From assembly GCA_946885605.1 (NCBI GenBank), contig CAMPGR010000027.1, forward strand, positions 1-34,035: a stretch of DNA of 34,035 nucleotides, given 5' to 3'. Below are positions 16,542 to 25,469 of the stretch, piece by piece. The notes below the pieces were generated by a model. It was given only the letters and a program-made list of their open reading frames with translations. It had not been told where the DNA came from and did not search any database. This DNA is from an uncultured Pseudomonadota bacterium. GTDB taxonomy: Bacteria > Pseudomonadota > Gammaproteobacteria > Burkholderiales > SG8-41. Made by a program: the position numbers and the translations under genes. Positions within the stretch are counted from its first letter, which is position 1. Each line of letters starts with the position of its first letter.

Positions 16542-17786
16542 TTGCGTTCCTACGAGTTCTTCATCGGTCTGCGCTACACGCGCGCGAAACAGCGCACGCG
16601 CTTCATCTCCTTCATTTCCATCATCTCGGTCGTCGGCATGGCGCTCGGCATGATGGTGCTCATCACCGTTCTTTCAGTGATGAACGGGTTCCAGCGCGAA
16701 ATCCGCACCCGCATCCTCGGCGTCGCGTCACACGTGCAGGTGAGCGGGCCCAACAACACGCTCGAGAACTGGCGGGAGGTCGCGGAGCTCGCAGCCCGCC
16801 ACGAGCAGGTCGTCGCGACCGCGCCGTACGTGAGCGCGCAAGGGCTGCTCACGCACGGTTCGGCCGTACGCGGCGTTTTCGTGCGCGGCATTCTTCCTGA
16901 GCAGGAAGAGCAGGTGGCGGATTTCGACAAGCACATGCGCAGCGGCCGGCTCGACGCGCTGAAGCCGGGCGAATTCGGCATCATCCTGGGCGCCCAGCTT
17001 GCGCGCGCGCTCACGGTGTCCCCGGGACAAAAAGTGGTGCTGGTCGCGCCGCAAGGCCAGGTTACGCCGGCCGGCATACTGCCGCGGCTCAAGCAGTTCA
17101 CCGTGGTCGGCATCTTCAACGTGGACCACTACGAATACGATTCGGCGCTCGCGCTCGTGCACCTCGACGATGCGCGCAACCTCTTTCGCTTCGGCGATGC
17201 CGTCTCCGGGGTGCGGCTCAAGTTGAAGGACATCTTCCAGTCGCGCGCGGTGGCCCGCGACTTGAGCCGCATGATCCCGGGCGACGTCTATATCAGCGAC
17301 TGGACCATGCAGCATGCGAATCTGCTGCGGGCGATCCAGATCGAGAAGCGGATGATGTTCCTCATCATCTTTCTCATCATCGCGGTCGCGGCCTTCAACA
17401 TCGTCTCGAGCCTCGTCATGGCGGTGAAGGACAAGCAGGCCGATATCGCGATCCTCCGCACGCTGGGCGCGAGTCCCCGCAGCATCACGAAGATCTTCCT
17501 GGTGCAGGGCATGATGGTCGGCGTTCTCGGGACCGTCATCGGGGTGACGAGCGGCGTTCTCCTCGCGCTCAACGTCGACAGCGTGGTGCTCTTCATCGAA
17601 ACCCTGTTCGGCTTCAAGTTCTTCGCCAAGGACGTTTACCTGATCTCCGATCTGCCCTCGGAGCTGCAGATGCCCGACGTCGTGATTACCGCGGCCGCTT
17701 CGTTCGTGCTGAGCCTGCTTGCGACCCTCTACCCGAGCTATCGCGCCTCGAAGGTCAATCCGGCGGAGGCGCTCCGTTATGAGTGA
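16542..17786 (+). CDS. lolC: LolC/LolE-type permease of the lipoprotein-releasing ABC transporter
   Basis: This inner-membrane permease extracts outer-membrane lipoproteins and hands them to LolA. From a TTG at 16542 ([14 protein letters not shown]) it is 414 residues, the family size. The topology is the MacB/FtsX type: helix 1 at about 24-46 ([20 protein letters not shown]), a large periplasmic domain (about 47-265), then three helices (about 270-295, 317-345, 380-400) and the end [15 protein letters not shown]. The start rests on homology; GGAAG sits only two bases before the TTG and the same frame is open far upstream without a better start. Only one permease gene is present, so it may work as a LolF-type homodimer with LolD. 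lolD follows with an 8-base overlap. Confidence 0.93.
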   Translation: MRSYEFFIGLRYTRAKQRTRFISFISIISVVGMALGMMVLITVLSVMNGFQREIRTRILGVASHVQVSGPNNTLENWREVAELAARHEQVVATAPYVSAQGLLTHGSAVRGVFVRGILPEQEEQVADFDKHMRSGRLDALKPGEFGIILGAQLARALTVSPGQKVVLVAPQGQVTPAGILPRLKQFTVVGIFNVDHYEYDSALALVHLDDARNLFRFGDAVSGVRLKLKDIFQSRAVARDLSRMIPGDVYISDWTMQHANLLRAIQIEKRMMFLIIFLIIAVAAFNIVSSLVMAVKDKQADIAILRTLGASPRSITKIFLVQGMMVGVLGTVIGVTSGVLLALNVDSVVLFIETLFGFKFFAKDVYLISDLPSELQMPDVVITAAASFVLSLLATLYPSYRASKVNPAEALRYE

Positions 17787-18492
17787 GGCGGCGCATCGTG
17801 TCGAGGCACTGAACGGCGCCGTCCTCGTTTGCCGCGGCCTGCGCAAAATATTTCACCAGGGCGATATCGAAGTGCCAGTGCTGCTGGGCGTCGATCTCGA
17901 CGTGCGTCCCGGCGAGCGTGTGGCGATCGTCGGCGCATCCGGCTCGGGCAAGAGCACGCTGCTTCATCTTCTCGGCGGGCTCGACGAAGCGACGGCGGGC
18001 GAAATCTGGGTGCTGGGGCGCGAATTGAGCGGCCAGAGCGAAGCGGAGCGCGGATACATCCGCAATCACGCTCTGGGATTTGTCTATCAGTTCCATCACC
18101 TCCTGCCGGAGTTCACGGCGCTCGAGAATGCGGCGATGCCGCTGCTCATCCGTCGCATGCCGGCGCCGGAGGCAAAAAAAGAGGCCGGGATAGTGCTGGA
18201 GCGGGTGGGACTCGGCCACCGGCTCTACCACACGCCGGCGGAACTCTCCGGAGGCGAGCGCCAGCGTGTGGCGCTCGCACGCGCGCTGGTGACGCGGCCC
18301 GCATGTGTGCTTGCGGACGAGCCGACGGGCAATCTCGATCGGCGCAACGCCGAAGCGGTGTTCGATCTTATGCTCGAACTCAACCGCACGCTCGGCACGA
18401 GCTTCGTCATGGTGACGCATGACGAATCGATTGCCGCCAAGGCGGACCGGGTTTTGAGGCTGATCGATGGCGTGTTGCAGCCGGCGTTATGA
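17779..18492 (+). CDS. lolD: LolD, ATPase of the lipoprotein-releasing ABC transporter
   Basis: LolD powers lipoprotein release by the LolC/E permease. The 237-residue ABC ATPase has Walker [10 protein letters not shown], the LolD-typical Q-loop [10 protein letters not shown], signature [15 protein letters not shown], Walker [12 protein letters not shown] and the H-loop [19 protein letters not shown] distinguishes LolD from the related MacB and FtsE ATPases. The ATG at 17779 lies within the last codons of lolC, preceded by GGAGG at 17764-17768, so the two are translationally coupled. The gene converges on a small minus-strand gene with a 17-base gap. Confidence 0.96.
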   Translation: MSEAAHRVEALNGAVLVCRGLRKIFHQGDIEVPVLLGVDLDVRPGERVAIVGASGSGKSTLLHLLGGLDEATAGEIWVLGRELSGQSEAERGYIRNHALGFVYQFHHLLPEFTALENAAMPLLIRRMPAPEAKKEAGIVLERVGLGHRLYHTPAELSGGERQRVALARALVTRPACVLADEPTGNLDRRNAEAVFDLMLELNRTLGTSFVMVTHDESIAAKADRVLRLIDGVLQPAL

Positions 18493-18509
18493 AAAAGCGT
18501 GACGCACGG

Positions 18510-18824
18510 CTATAGCAGCGACACCCGCATGATGTTCGACTGCGTCACCTCCCGATAAACCTCGCGGTCCGCGATCGCTTGGGTCAGCAGGAAGTGCCGC
18601 GCCGAACGCTTGATGAGCCGTGGCGCGATAATGCCGATGGCGATGACTGCGAGGCCGGCCCAGATCCAACCCACGAGGGCGAGCGCAACGCCCGCACCCA
18701 TCACCGGCAACATGACGAAAGGCAGCAGGAGCCGCGCGCTCAGGTAGCGTGCCGCGCCTGCGGGGTCGATATCGACCCTGACGTTTCCGGCCTCGTAGGC
18801 CGCCCGGAACTCTTCGTGCGTCAC
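18510..18824 (-). CDS. Small two-helix membrane protein, function unknown
   Basis: I do not recognise this 104-residue protein. The N-terminal 30 residues are polar (THEEFRAAYEAGNVRVDID). Two hydrophobic stretches follow at about 32-50 (LLLPFVMLPVMGAGVALAL) and 53-68 (IWAGLAVIAIGIIAPRL), then a polar tail (REVYREVTQSNIMRV). It begins with GTG at 18824, 16 bases after the stop of the glycosylase gene on the same strand, with no clear ribosome-binding site, so it is probably the last gene of the DUF2062-glycosylase transcript. Base use matches its neighbours, which supports it being a real gene. Confidence 0.7.
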   Translation of the reverse strand: MTHEEFRAAYEAGNVRVDIDPAGAARYLSARLLLPFVMLPVMGAGVALALVGWIWAGLAVIAIGIIAPRLIKRSARHFLLTQAIADREVYREVTQSNIMRVSLL

Positions 18825-18840
18825 TCAAGGCCAACCCGGT

Positions 18841-19458
18841 TCAATACTGCAGCGGCAGCGGATCGAGGCTACGCCAGAGATACCACGTCGCGACCGAGCG
18901 CCACGGTGCCCAGCCTGCGCCAATTTTTCGCATGCGGGCGAGCGACAATGGCCGGCCGCGGTTGTAACAGGTGCGTAGCGCCCGCTGGAGGCCTACGTCG
19001 TCGAGCGGACAATCATCGGGACGCGCCATGTAGAAAATAAGGAACATCTCGGCCGTCCAGCGGCCGATGCCCTTCACCTGCGTCAACTGCTCGATGACCG
19101 CTTCGTCGTCGAGCGCATTCCAGGCGCTCACGTCCAACGCCTTGGACTCGAAGCGCTCGGCGAGATCCCGCAGATAAACGACTTTCTGCCCCGAGAGACC
19201 GCACGCGCGCAGGCGTGCGGTTTGCGCTTTCAGCAGCGTCCCGGGCATCATCGGCACAAGCTCCACACGCAGCCGTTCCCACACGCTTTGCGCGGCCTTG
19301 ACCGAAAGCTGCTGGCCGACGATGGCGCGAGCGAGCGTTGAAAAAGCGTCACCGCGGCTCCCGATCGCCATACCCTCGAACTGTTCGATGAGCTTCTCGA
19401 GCACCGCGTCGGCGGTGGCGAGCGCGTGGGTCGCCTGCGGCCAGTAGTGGGGCGTCAT
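18841..19458 (-). CDS. AlkA-type DNA-3-methyladenine glycosylase (HhH-GPD family)
   Basis: This base-excision repair enzyme is likely to remove alkylated bases such as 3-methyladenine. The 205-residue protein lacks the N-terminal domain of E. coli AlkA (282 residues) and matches the shorter bacterial type. The helix-hairpin-helix is at about 125-136 (LTQVKGIGRWTA), followed by PLDDVGLQRA carrying the catalytic aspartate (Asp153 or Asp154). GQQLSVKAAQSVWERL (about 48-63) is typical of the family. No iron-sulfur cysteine cluster is present, which argues against an EndoIII/MutY enzyme. The ATG overlaps the stop of the DUF2062 gene as ATGA. Another 3-methyladenine glycosylase, tag, lies 3 kb away. 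Confidence 0.92.
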   Translation of the reverse strand: MTPHYWPQATHALATADAVLEKLIEQFEGMAIGSRGDAFSTLARAIVGQQLSVKAAQSVWERLRVELVPMMPGTLLKAQTARLRACGLSGQKVVYLRDLAERFESKALDVSAWNALDDEAVIEQLTQVKGIGRWTAEMFLIFYMARPDDCPLDDVGLQRALRTCYNRGRPLSLARMRKIGAGWAPWRSVATWYLWRSLDPLPLQY

Positions 19459-20027
19459 GCTTTTGCGTTGTCTCGTGCCGCGCGACGTCGACGGCGGCGC
19501 GACCATTCGTAGCGCACGTGCCACTGCCACGCGTAATCCACCACGAAGTAACCCACGACAGCGAGTATCACGGCGAGCAGCGGCAAGCCGATCATGAGCG
19601 GCTTGCCGACGCTCGACAGCCACTCGAGGGCCGCGGGAATCCACTCGCGGAGGCCCTTGCCTTCGAGATCGAGCGGGAGGGGAGGCAACTCGTTGCCCCA
19701 TTCGAGCATCACGAGCTGGCCGAGCTTGTATGCGATGTAGTAAAGGGGCACGACGGTGAGCGGATTGGAATACAGCGTGACGACCAGCGCGATCGGCAGG
19801 TTGACATGCAACGCGATGGCGAGCAGCGCCGCAACGATGAATTGCACCGGGTTGCTGCCGGGAACGAGCCCCGCGAACAATCCGACCGCAACGCCGCCCG
19901 CCACCGAGCGGCGGTGCAGATGCCAGAGATTGTGATGCTGCAGCCACGGGCCGAACCACCTGATGTAGCGGTTCTCTCTGACGCTGTCGTGACTCGGCAG
20001 GAATTTTCTGAAGAACTTGCGCGGCAT
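19455..20027 (-). CDS. DUF2062 membrane protein
   Basis: This is a member of the DUF2062 family, whose function is unknown. From the ATG at 20027 it is 190 residues. It starts with a basic segment (MPRKFFRKFLPSHDSVRENR), then the family hallmark HRRSVAGGVAVGLFAGLVPG (residues about 42-61). Three hydrophobic segments follow: about 63-88, 93-110 and 155-175. The C-terminus is very Arg-rich (SRRRRRRAARDN), as expected for a cytoplasmic tail. Longer readings upstream add low-complexity Arg/Ala sequence and are rejected. The stop overlaps the glycosylase start. It diverges from comEC across 137 bases with no clear promoter seen by eye. Confidence 0.88.
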   Translation of the reverse strand: MPRKFFRKFLPSHDSVRENRYIRWFGPWLQHHNLWHLHRRSVAGGVAVGLFAGLVPGSNPVQFIVAALLAIALHVNLPIALVVTLYSNPLTVVPLYYIAYKLGQLVMLEWGNELPPLPLDLEGKGLREWIPAALEWLSSVGKPLMIGLPLLAVILAVVGYFVVDYAWQWHVRYEWSRRRRRRAARDNAKA

Positions 20028-20164
20028 CCCGGGCGGGCGGGGCGGCGGGAAAATGGGCGATTCTAAAGGGAATTGCACCGAAATCCCAGAAGCCGCGGGG
20101 ACCGCACGGCGCCGCGTCGTCCAAGGCGGAGCCTCGGGCGTTAAGCTCGAAAACGCGGCGCCCC

Positions 20165-22558
20165 ATGCGCTTATCCATCCTTTCCTTTGCCTTCGGCGTG
20201 TGGCTGCTGCAGCAGCAAGCCGAACTTCCGGCGCTCTCGTCCCTATGGCTGCTCGGCGCAATGCTGCCCGCCGTGCTCATGAGCGGGAGCGAACGTCGCT
20301 TCTCCCGGGCGGTCCAGCGGCTCGCTATCGCGGCGTTCGGTGCTGCGTTGGGCTTCGGCTGGGCGGCTGCGATGGCTCATCTGCGACTCGCCGAGCACCT
20401 CCCTGCCGAGTGGGAGGGCCGGGACATCGCCATCGTGGGCGTGGTCGCAAGCGTGCCGCAAGCCGATCAGCGCAGCGTGCGTTTCGAGTTTAACGTGGAA
20501 AACCTGCTCACCTCCGGCGCCCGCGTGCCGCGCCGGATTGCTCTGGGATGGTGGAGCGGTGGGCGGCGCGACGAGAGCGAGGCGGCTCTGCCCGCGGTGC
20601 GGGCGGGCGAACGGTGGCAACTCACGGTGCGGCTGCGGCAGCCGCGCGGCATGGCGAACCCGCATGGATTCGATTACGAGGCGTGGCTGCTCGAGCGCGG
20701 AATCCGGGCGACGGGATATGTCCGCGCCAAGGCCGCCAACCGGCGCCTCGCGACGACGGTGCACGCGCCGCGCTACTGGGTGGAAGCGGCACGTGCGGCG
20801 GTGCGCGAGCGGATACAGACGGCGTTACCTGACAGGCCCTACGCAGGAGTCATCGTAGCCCTCGCCATGGGCGACCAGCGGGCAATACCGTCCGAGCAGT
20901 GGCAGGTATTTACCCGCAGCGGGGTGAATCACCTCATGAGCATCTCGGGGCTGCACGTCACGATGGTCTCGGGACTCGTCTTCGCCCTTGCGTACGCCCT
21001 CTGGCGCGGCAGTCCGCGCCTGACGCTGACGCTCCCGGCGCGCCGAGCGGCGGTCGCCTTCGCTCTGGCTGCCGCATACGCGTACACGCTGCTCGCCGGA
21101 TTCGCCGTGCCGGCGCAGCGTACGTTTTACATGCTTGCCGTGGCCGCAGTGGCTATCTGGTGCGCGTTGACGACGCCCGTGTCGGCGGTATTGGCGGCGG
21201 CGTTGCTCGCGGTCCTGGTTCTCGATCCGTGGGCTGTGCTGGCGCCCGGTTTCTGGCTCTCCTTCGGCGCCGTGGCGGTCATTCTCTACGTAACGGTTGA
21301 CCGGCTCGCGCGTCCGCACTGGTTCAGCAATTGGGCATCGGTCCAATGGGCGGTAACACTGGGCCTCGCGCCGCCGCTCCTCGCGCTCTTTCAGCAGGTG
21401 TCGCTCGTTTCGCCGCTCGCCAACGCGATCGCAATTCCAGTCGTCGGCCTGGTCGTGGTGCCGCTCACGCTGATCGGTGCCGCAGCCCCTTTCGATCTGC
21501 CGCTTCACGCGGCGCATGCCGTGATGGACCTGTGCATGCGTCTGCTCGAATGGCTGTGCGCGCTGCCCGAGGCGGTATGGCAGCAGCACGCGCCGCCGCC
21601 ATGGTCCATTATCGCGGCGCTCGTCGGCATTGGCTGGCTCCTCTTGCCGCGTGGATTTCCGGCGCGCTGGGTGGGAGTCGTCGCGTGCCTGCCGCTCTTT
21701 CTCGCCTCGCCGCCGCCGCTCCGCGAAGGCGAAGCGAGACTTACCGTGCTCGACGTCGGGCATGGGCTGGCAGTGCTCGTGCAGAGCCGCAGCCATGCCT
21801 TGCTGTATGACACCGGACCTGCATTCGGGCCGGGCGTCGATAGTGGCATGCGTATCATCGTTCCTTATCTGCGCGCCTCGGGCGTTCGCCGGCTCGACGC
21901 GCTGGTGGTAAGCCACGATGACATCGACCACAGCGGCGGCGCCTCCTCGGTGTTGAGCGCGGTACCGGTCGCAAGGCTCCTGACCTCATTGCCCGATCTC
22001 GATCCATTGCTTCTCGAATCGAACGAAGGCCTGCGCTGCTATGCCGGCCAGAGCTGGGAATGGGACGGGGTGCGCTTTGAAATGCTCGGCCCCACGCGAG
22101 CGAGCTATGACGACGTGTCGCTCAAAGACAACGATCGTAGCTGCGTGCTCAAGATCGCCACACCGGGTGCGCACGTCCTCCTGCCGGCGGATATCGAGCG
22201 GCGCGCGGAACGTGCCTTGCTCGAAGAGCGCGGACAGGACCTGCACGCCGATGTGCTCGTCGCTCCGCATCAGGGCAGCAGGACTTCTTCTTCCGCTCGT
22301 TTCGTCGAGCGGGTAAACCCTCAGGTGGTCATTTTTCCCGTGGGCTACCGCAACCGCTTCGGTCATCCGCATCGCGATGTGGTGGAACGCTACGTCGCGA
22401 TCGGTGCGAAGATCTACCGCACCGACCGTGACGGCGCGATTACGCTCTCGCTGAGCGGCGACGGCCGTATCCGCGTGGAGCCCTTCCGCGCCGTGTATCG
22501 CCGCTACTGGCAGACTCCTTTTGCAGGCGACATGCCGGCGGATGCGGAGGAGCTATGA
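20165..22558 (+). CDS. comEC: ComEC/Rec2, DNA-uptake channel for natural transformation
   Basis: ComEC is the inner-membrane channel that carries single-stranded DNA into the cytoplasm. The 797-residue protein has the full three-part layout: an N-terminal DUF4131 region with an OB-like part (about 25-190), the Competence transmembrane domain (about 225-490, including SGVNHLMSISGLHVTMVSGL), and a C-terminal metallo-beta-lactamase domain (about 530-760). The nuclease-like motif is SHDDIDHSGG near 582-591, with a further HQGS motif. Nothing is truncated, so it is probably functional. The ATG at 20165 has no strong Shine-Dalgarno sequence. Its end overlaps the end of tag by six bases on the other strand. 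No other competence genes are in the window. Confidence 0.95.
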   Translation: MRLSILSFAFGVWLLQQQAELPALSSLWLLGAMLPAVLMSGSERRFSRAVQRLAIAAFGAALGFGWAAAMAHLRLAEHLPAEWEGRDIAIVGVVASVPQADQRSVRFEFNVENLLTSGARVPRRIALGWWSGGRRDESEAALPAVRAGERWQLTVRLRQPRGMANPHGFDYEAWLLERGIRATGYVRAKAANRRLATTVHAPRYWVEAARAAVRERIQTALPDRPYAGVIVALAMGDQRAIPSEQWQVFTRSGVNHLMSISGLHVTMVSGLVFALAYALWRGSPRLTLTLPARRAAVAFALAAAYAYTLLAGFAVPAQRTFYMLAVAAVAIWCALTTPVSAVLAAALLAVLVLDPWAVLAPGFWLSFGAVAVILYVTVDRLARPHWFSNWASVQWAVTLGLAPPLLALFQQVSLVSPLANAIAIPVVGLVVVPLTLIGAAAPFDLPLHAAHAVMDLCMRLLEWLCALPEAVWQQHAPPPWSIIAALVGIGWLLLPRGFPARWVGVVACLPLFLASPPPLREGEARLTVLDVGHGLAVLVQSRSHALLYDTGPAFGPGVDSGMRIIVPYLRASGVRRLDALVVSHDDIDHSGGASSVLSAVPVARLLTSLPDLDPLLLESNEGLRCYAGQSWEWDGVRFEMLGPTRASYDDVSLKDNDRSCVLKIATPGAHVLLPADIERRAERALLEERGQDLHADVLVAPHQGSRTSSSARFVERVNPQVVIFPVGYRNRFGHPHRDVVERYVAIGAKIYRTDRDGAITLSLSGDGRIRVEPFRAVYRRYWQTPFAGDMPADAEEL

Positions 22559-23134
22559 AAGGCGACGTTTTCCCGAGCCGTGACGAAAACAGGTGACGAG
22601 GTGATCGTTCACCATGCCCGTGGCCTGCATGAAGGCGTAACAGATGGTCGTGCCGACAAACCGGAAACCGCGTTTTTTCAGGTCGCGGCTCATCGCATCC
22701 GATTGGGCCGTCGCCGCTGGAACTTCGCCGATGCTGCTCCACTGATTCTGGAGCGGCTTGCCGTCCACGAACCGCCAGATGTAACGATCGAAGCTGCCGA
22801 ATTCCTGCTGGACCGCGAGGAACGCCCGGGCGTTGGAAATAACGGATTCGATCTTGAGCCGGTTGCGCACGATCCCGGGCTCGTGGAGCAGCGCGGCCGT
22901 CTCCTTTCGCCCGAACCTTGCGACCTTCGCCGCGTCGAAACCGGCGAACATGGTCCGGTAGTTCTCGCGCTTGCGAAGGATGGTGTCCCAGCTCAATCCC
23001 GCCTGTGCGCCTTCGAGCGTGAGGAACTCGAACCACCTGCGATCATCGCGCACGGGCACGCCCCATTCCCGATCGTGGTAAGCCGCGAGGCGCTCGTTCG
23101 CTTCAGCCCAGGGGCAGCGTTGGGGCTTCTTCAT
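22553..23134 (-). CDS. tag: Tag, DNA-3-methyladenine glycosylase I
   Basis: Tag removes 3-methyladenine from DNA in base-excision repair. The 193-residue length is standard. It starts MKKPQRCPWA and has the YHDREWGVPVRDD segment. The zinc-site residues Cys7, His20, His178 and Cys182 match those of the E. coli enzyme with a constant offset of three. RFVGTTICYAFMQATGMVNDH near the end is also typical. It converges on comEC with a six-base overlap of the coding ends, and diverges from relA across a 119-base gap. Confidence 0.96.
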   Translation of the reverse strand: MKKPQRCPWAEANERLAAYHDREWGVPVRDDRRWFEFLTLEGAQAGLSWDTILRKRENYRTMFAGFDAAKVARFGRKETAALLHEPGIVRNRLKIESVISNARAFLAVQQEFGSFDRYIWRFVDGKPLQNQWSSIGEVPAATAQSDAMSRDLKKRGFRFVGTTICYAFMQATGMVNDHLVTCFRHGSGKRRLS

Positions 23135-23253
23135 TTGCCGAGATGCTTCGATGTCGTCATTTTTTCACGCTGGCAGCGTGGGAGAGCGCCTCGCGATCGT
23201 CTATCATTGAGCGCATTTCGATCGAGTGAGTCGCGACCTCGTTCATCCACAGC

Positions 23254-25446
23254 ATGGCAAACACTCCGCAGCTCAGGTTGGTGCAGAACCGCGATCCGGC
23301 GCTCGACGCCTGGCTCGAGGCCGCGCGCACTCGCTATGCCGCGGCGGAGCTCGAGGTCCTCTCCCGCGCGCTCGATTTTATAGCGCCGGCGGCCGGCGGG
23401 CGGCAGCGTGCAAGCGGAGAGCCTGTCCTTGCCCACGCGCTGGGCACGACGGACGTGCTGCTCGCGCTGCGCCTCGATCAGGAGGCGGTGGCCGCCGCTC
23501 TCCTTTCCGCCGCGCAAGGCGCCATTCCGGACGCGCCGCAGAAAATACGCGAGCGCTTCGGGGGCGGGATCGCGGGGCTGGTGGAGGGTGTCGCGCGCAT
23601 GGATGAGATCGGCGCCCTCTCGAGCCGGCACGTGCCCGTGAAGAAGCCCGAACACCAGGCGGCGCAGCTCGAAGCGCTGCGCAAGATGCTGCTTGCCATG
23701 GTGGAGGATGTGCGGGTCGTCCTGATCAAGCTCGCCGACCACGCCCAGGAGCTGCGCTACGTGGTGAAAATCGAGGACGAAGCGTTGCGCCGCGAGGTGG
23801 CGGAGCTCGCGCGCGATATCTTCGCGCCGCTTGCGAACCGCCTCGGAATCTGGCAGCTCAAGTGGGAACTCGAGGACTTGTCGTTCCGCGTCCTGGAATC
23901 CGAGACCTACAAGCGCATCGCGCGACTGCTCGACGAGAAGCGGGTGGACCGCGAGCGCTACATCGAGGGCGTGATCGCGTTGCTCAAAGGCGAGCTCTCG
24001 CGCGCAGGCATCGCAGCAGAAGTCGCCGGACGCCCCAAGCACATCTTCAGCATTTACAAGAAGATGTCGCGAAAGGGCATTGATTTCGAATCTCTTTATG
24101 ACGTTAGAGCTGTGCGCATCCTGGTCGACACGGTGAAGGACTGCTATGGCGCGCTCGGGCTCGTCCATCAGCTCTGGTCGCCGATACCCAGGGAGTTCGA
24201 CGACTATATTGCGCGGCCCAAGTCCAATCAGTACCGCTCGCTCCACACGGCGGTGGTCGGGCCCGAAGGCAAGGCGATCGAGGTGCAAATCCGCACGCAC
24301 GAGATGCACCAGCACTCGGAGCTCGGCATCGCCGCGCACTGGCGTTACAAGGAGGGCGCGCGTCACGACCCGGGATACGACGAGAAGATCGCCTGGCTGC
24401 GCCAGATTCTCGAGTGGCGCGATGACGTGCACGATGCGGGAGAGCTCGTCGAGCAGTTCAGAACGGGGCTTTTCGACGACGTCGTGTACGTGCTGACCCC
24501 GCAGGGCAAGGTGATTGCGCTTCCCAAGGGCTCGACGCCCATCGACTTTGCCTATCATGTGCACACCGAGCTCGGGCATCGCTGCCGCGGTGCGCGGGTG
24601 GACGACATCATGGTGCCGCTCAATACACCGCTTGCCAACGGGCAGCGGGTGGAAATCGTGGCGGCGAAGCAGGGCGGTCCGAGCCGCGACTGGCTCAATG
24701 CGCAGCTCGGCTACCTGAGGAGCGCGGGCGCGCGCACCAAGGTGCGCCAGTGGTTCAACCGCCAGAACTACGAAGCGGCAGTCGCCCAGGGCAGGGCGCT
24801 CTTGGACAAGGAACTCCAGCGCCACGGCATGACCGCGCTCAATCTCGACAAGGTCGCCGCCGATGCGGGTTACGCAAAGCTCAACGATTTTCTTGCGGAC
24901 CTGGGGAACGGCAAGATCGGCGCGAAGCAGCTCGCAATCGCCCTGCGCCCCGCGGCCGTACCCGAGCCACCCGCGGAGAAGACTCTGGTCACGCACCGGG
25001 CGCGTGGAACCGTAAGGGACAGCATCCTCATCGTCGGCGTCGACAAGCTGCTCACGGCGCCTGCGCGCTGCTGCAAGCCCGTGCCGCCGGACCCGATCGT
25101 GGGCTTCGTCACACGCGGGCGTGGCGTGAGCGTGCACCGGGCGGGCTGCGCCAATGTGAAACGGCTCGATCCGAAGCGTCGGGTGCCGGCAGAATGGGGG
25201 CCGGCCGAAGGCGTGACGTTTCCCGTTGAAATCGAAGTCGAGGCGATCGACCGCACGGGCCTGCTGCGCGACATATCGGACGTGCTCTCGCGCGAGCGGA
25301 TCAACGTGACGGCAACCAACTCGTTGAGCAGCAACCTCGCGGCACGCATGCGCTTTACGCTCGAAGTGTCGGACGCCGCGCAGTTGAAGCGTGTGCTGGC
25401 CATGATTCGCGAAGTGCGCGGCGTGATGAGCGCCGTGCGGCGCTGA
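23254..25446 (+). CDS. relA: RelA-type (p)ppGpp synthetase
   Basis: This is the ribosome-associated alarmone synthetase of the stringent response. The 730-residue protein has the long RSH layout: an N-terminal pseudo-HD domain, synthetase (about 240-370), TGS (about 410-470, ALPKGSTPIDFAYHVHTELG), helical and zinc-finger region (ARCCKPVPPDPIVGF, about 602) and C-terminal ACT domain (about 655-730). Synthetase motifs GRPKHIFSIYKKM, SLYDVRAVRI and EVQIRTHEMH are intact. The hydrolase HD pair is lost: LLHD of SpoT is LLSA here (residues 83-86), so it should be synthetase only, with a separate SpoT elsewhere. The gap upstream has TATCAT (23202-23207) as a weak -10 and a small hairpin (23166-23180). 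It heads a plus-strand run ending in mgtE. Confidence 0.95.
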   Translation: MANTPQLRLVQNRDPALDAWLEAARTRYAAAELEVLSRALDFIAPAAGGRQRASGEPVLAHALGTTDVLLALRLDQEAVAAALLSAAQGAIPDAPQKIRERFGGGIAGLVEGVARMDEIGALSSRHVPVKKPEHQAAQLEALRKMLLAMVEDVRVVLIKLADHAQELRYVVKIEDEALRREVAELARDIFAPLANRLGIWQLKWELEDLSFRVLESETYKRIARLLDEKRVDRERYIEGVIALLKGELSRAGIAAEVAGRPKHIFSIYKKMSRKGIDFESLYDVRAVRILVDTVKDCYGALGLVHQLWSPIPREFDDYIARPKSNQYRSLHTAVVGPEGKAIEVQIRTHEMHQHSELGIAAHWRYKEGARHDPGYDEKIAWLRQILEWRDDVHDAGELVEQFRTGLFDDVVYVLTPQGKVIALPKGSTPIDFAYHVHTELGHRCRGARVDDIMVPLNTPLANGQRVEIVAAKQGGPSRDWLNAQLGYLRSAGARTKVRQWFNRQNYEAAVAQGRALLDKELQRHGMTALNLDKVAADAGYAKLNDFLADLGNGKIGAKQLAIALRPAAVPEPPAEKTLVTHRARGTVRDSILIVGVDKLLTAPARCCKPVPPDPIVGFVTRGRGVSVHRAGCANVKRLDPKRRVPAEWGPAEGVTFPVEIEVEAIDRTGLLRDISDVLSRERINVTATNSLSSNLAARMRFTLEVSDAAQLKRVLAMIREVRGVMSAVRR

Positions 25447-25469
25447 CCGAACAGGATCGGGGAGGGGTG

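Noticed and set aside
19459..20280. AlkA-type glycosylase extended upstream to 479 residues
   Set aside because: The extension reads through the DUF2062 gene in the wrong frame; the family core starts at 19458.
23166..23180. CACGCT-GGC-AGCGTG hairpin between tag and relA as a terminator
   Set aside because: The T-run (23160-23165) lies on the 5' side on the plus strand, and on the minus strand it becomes an A-run, so neither orientation fits a Rho-independent terminator. It is only a small leader hairpin.
23131..25137. 668-codon open frame antisense to relA
   Set aside because: It lies wholly opposite relA and the start of its leader, and shows no domain.
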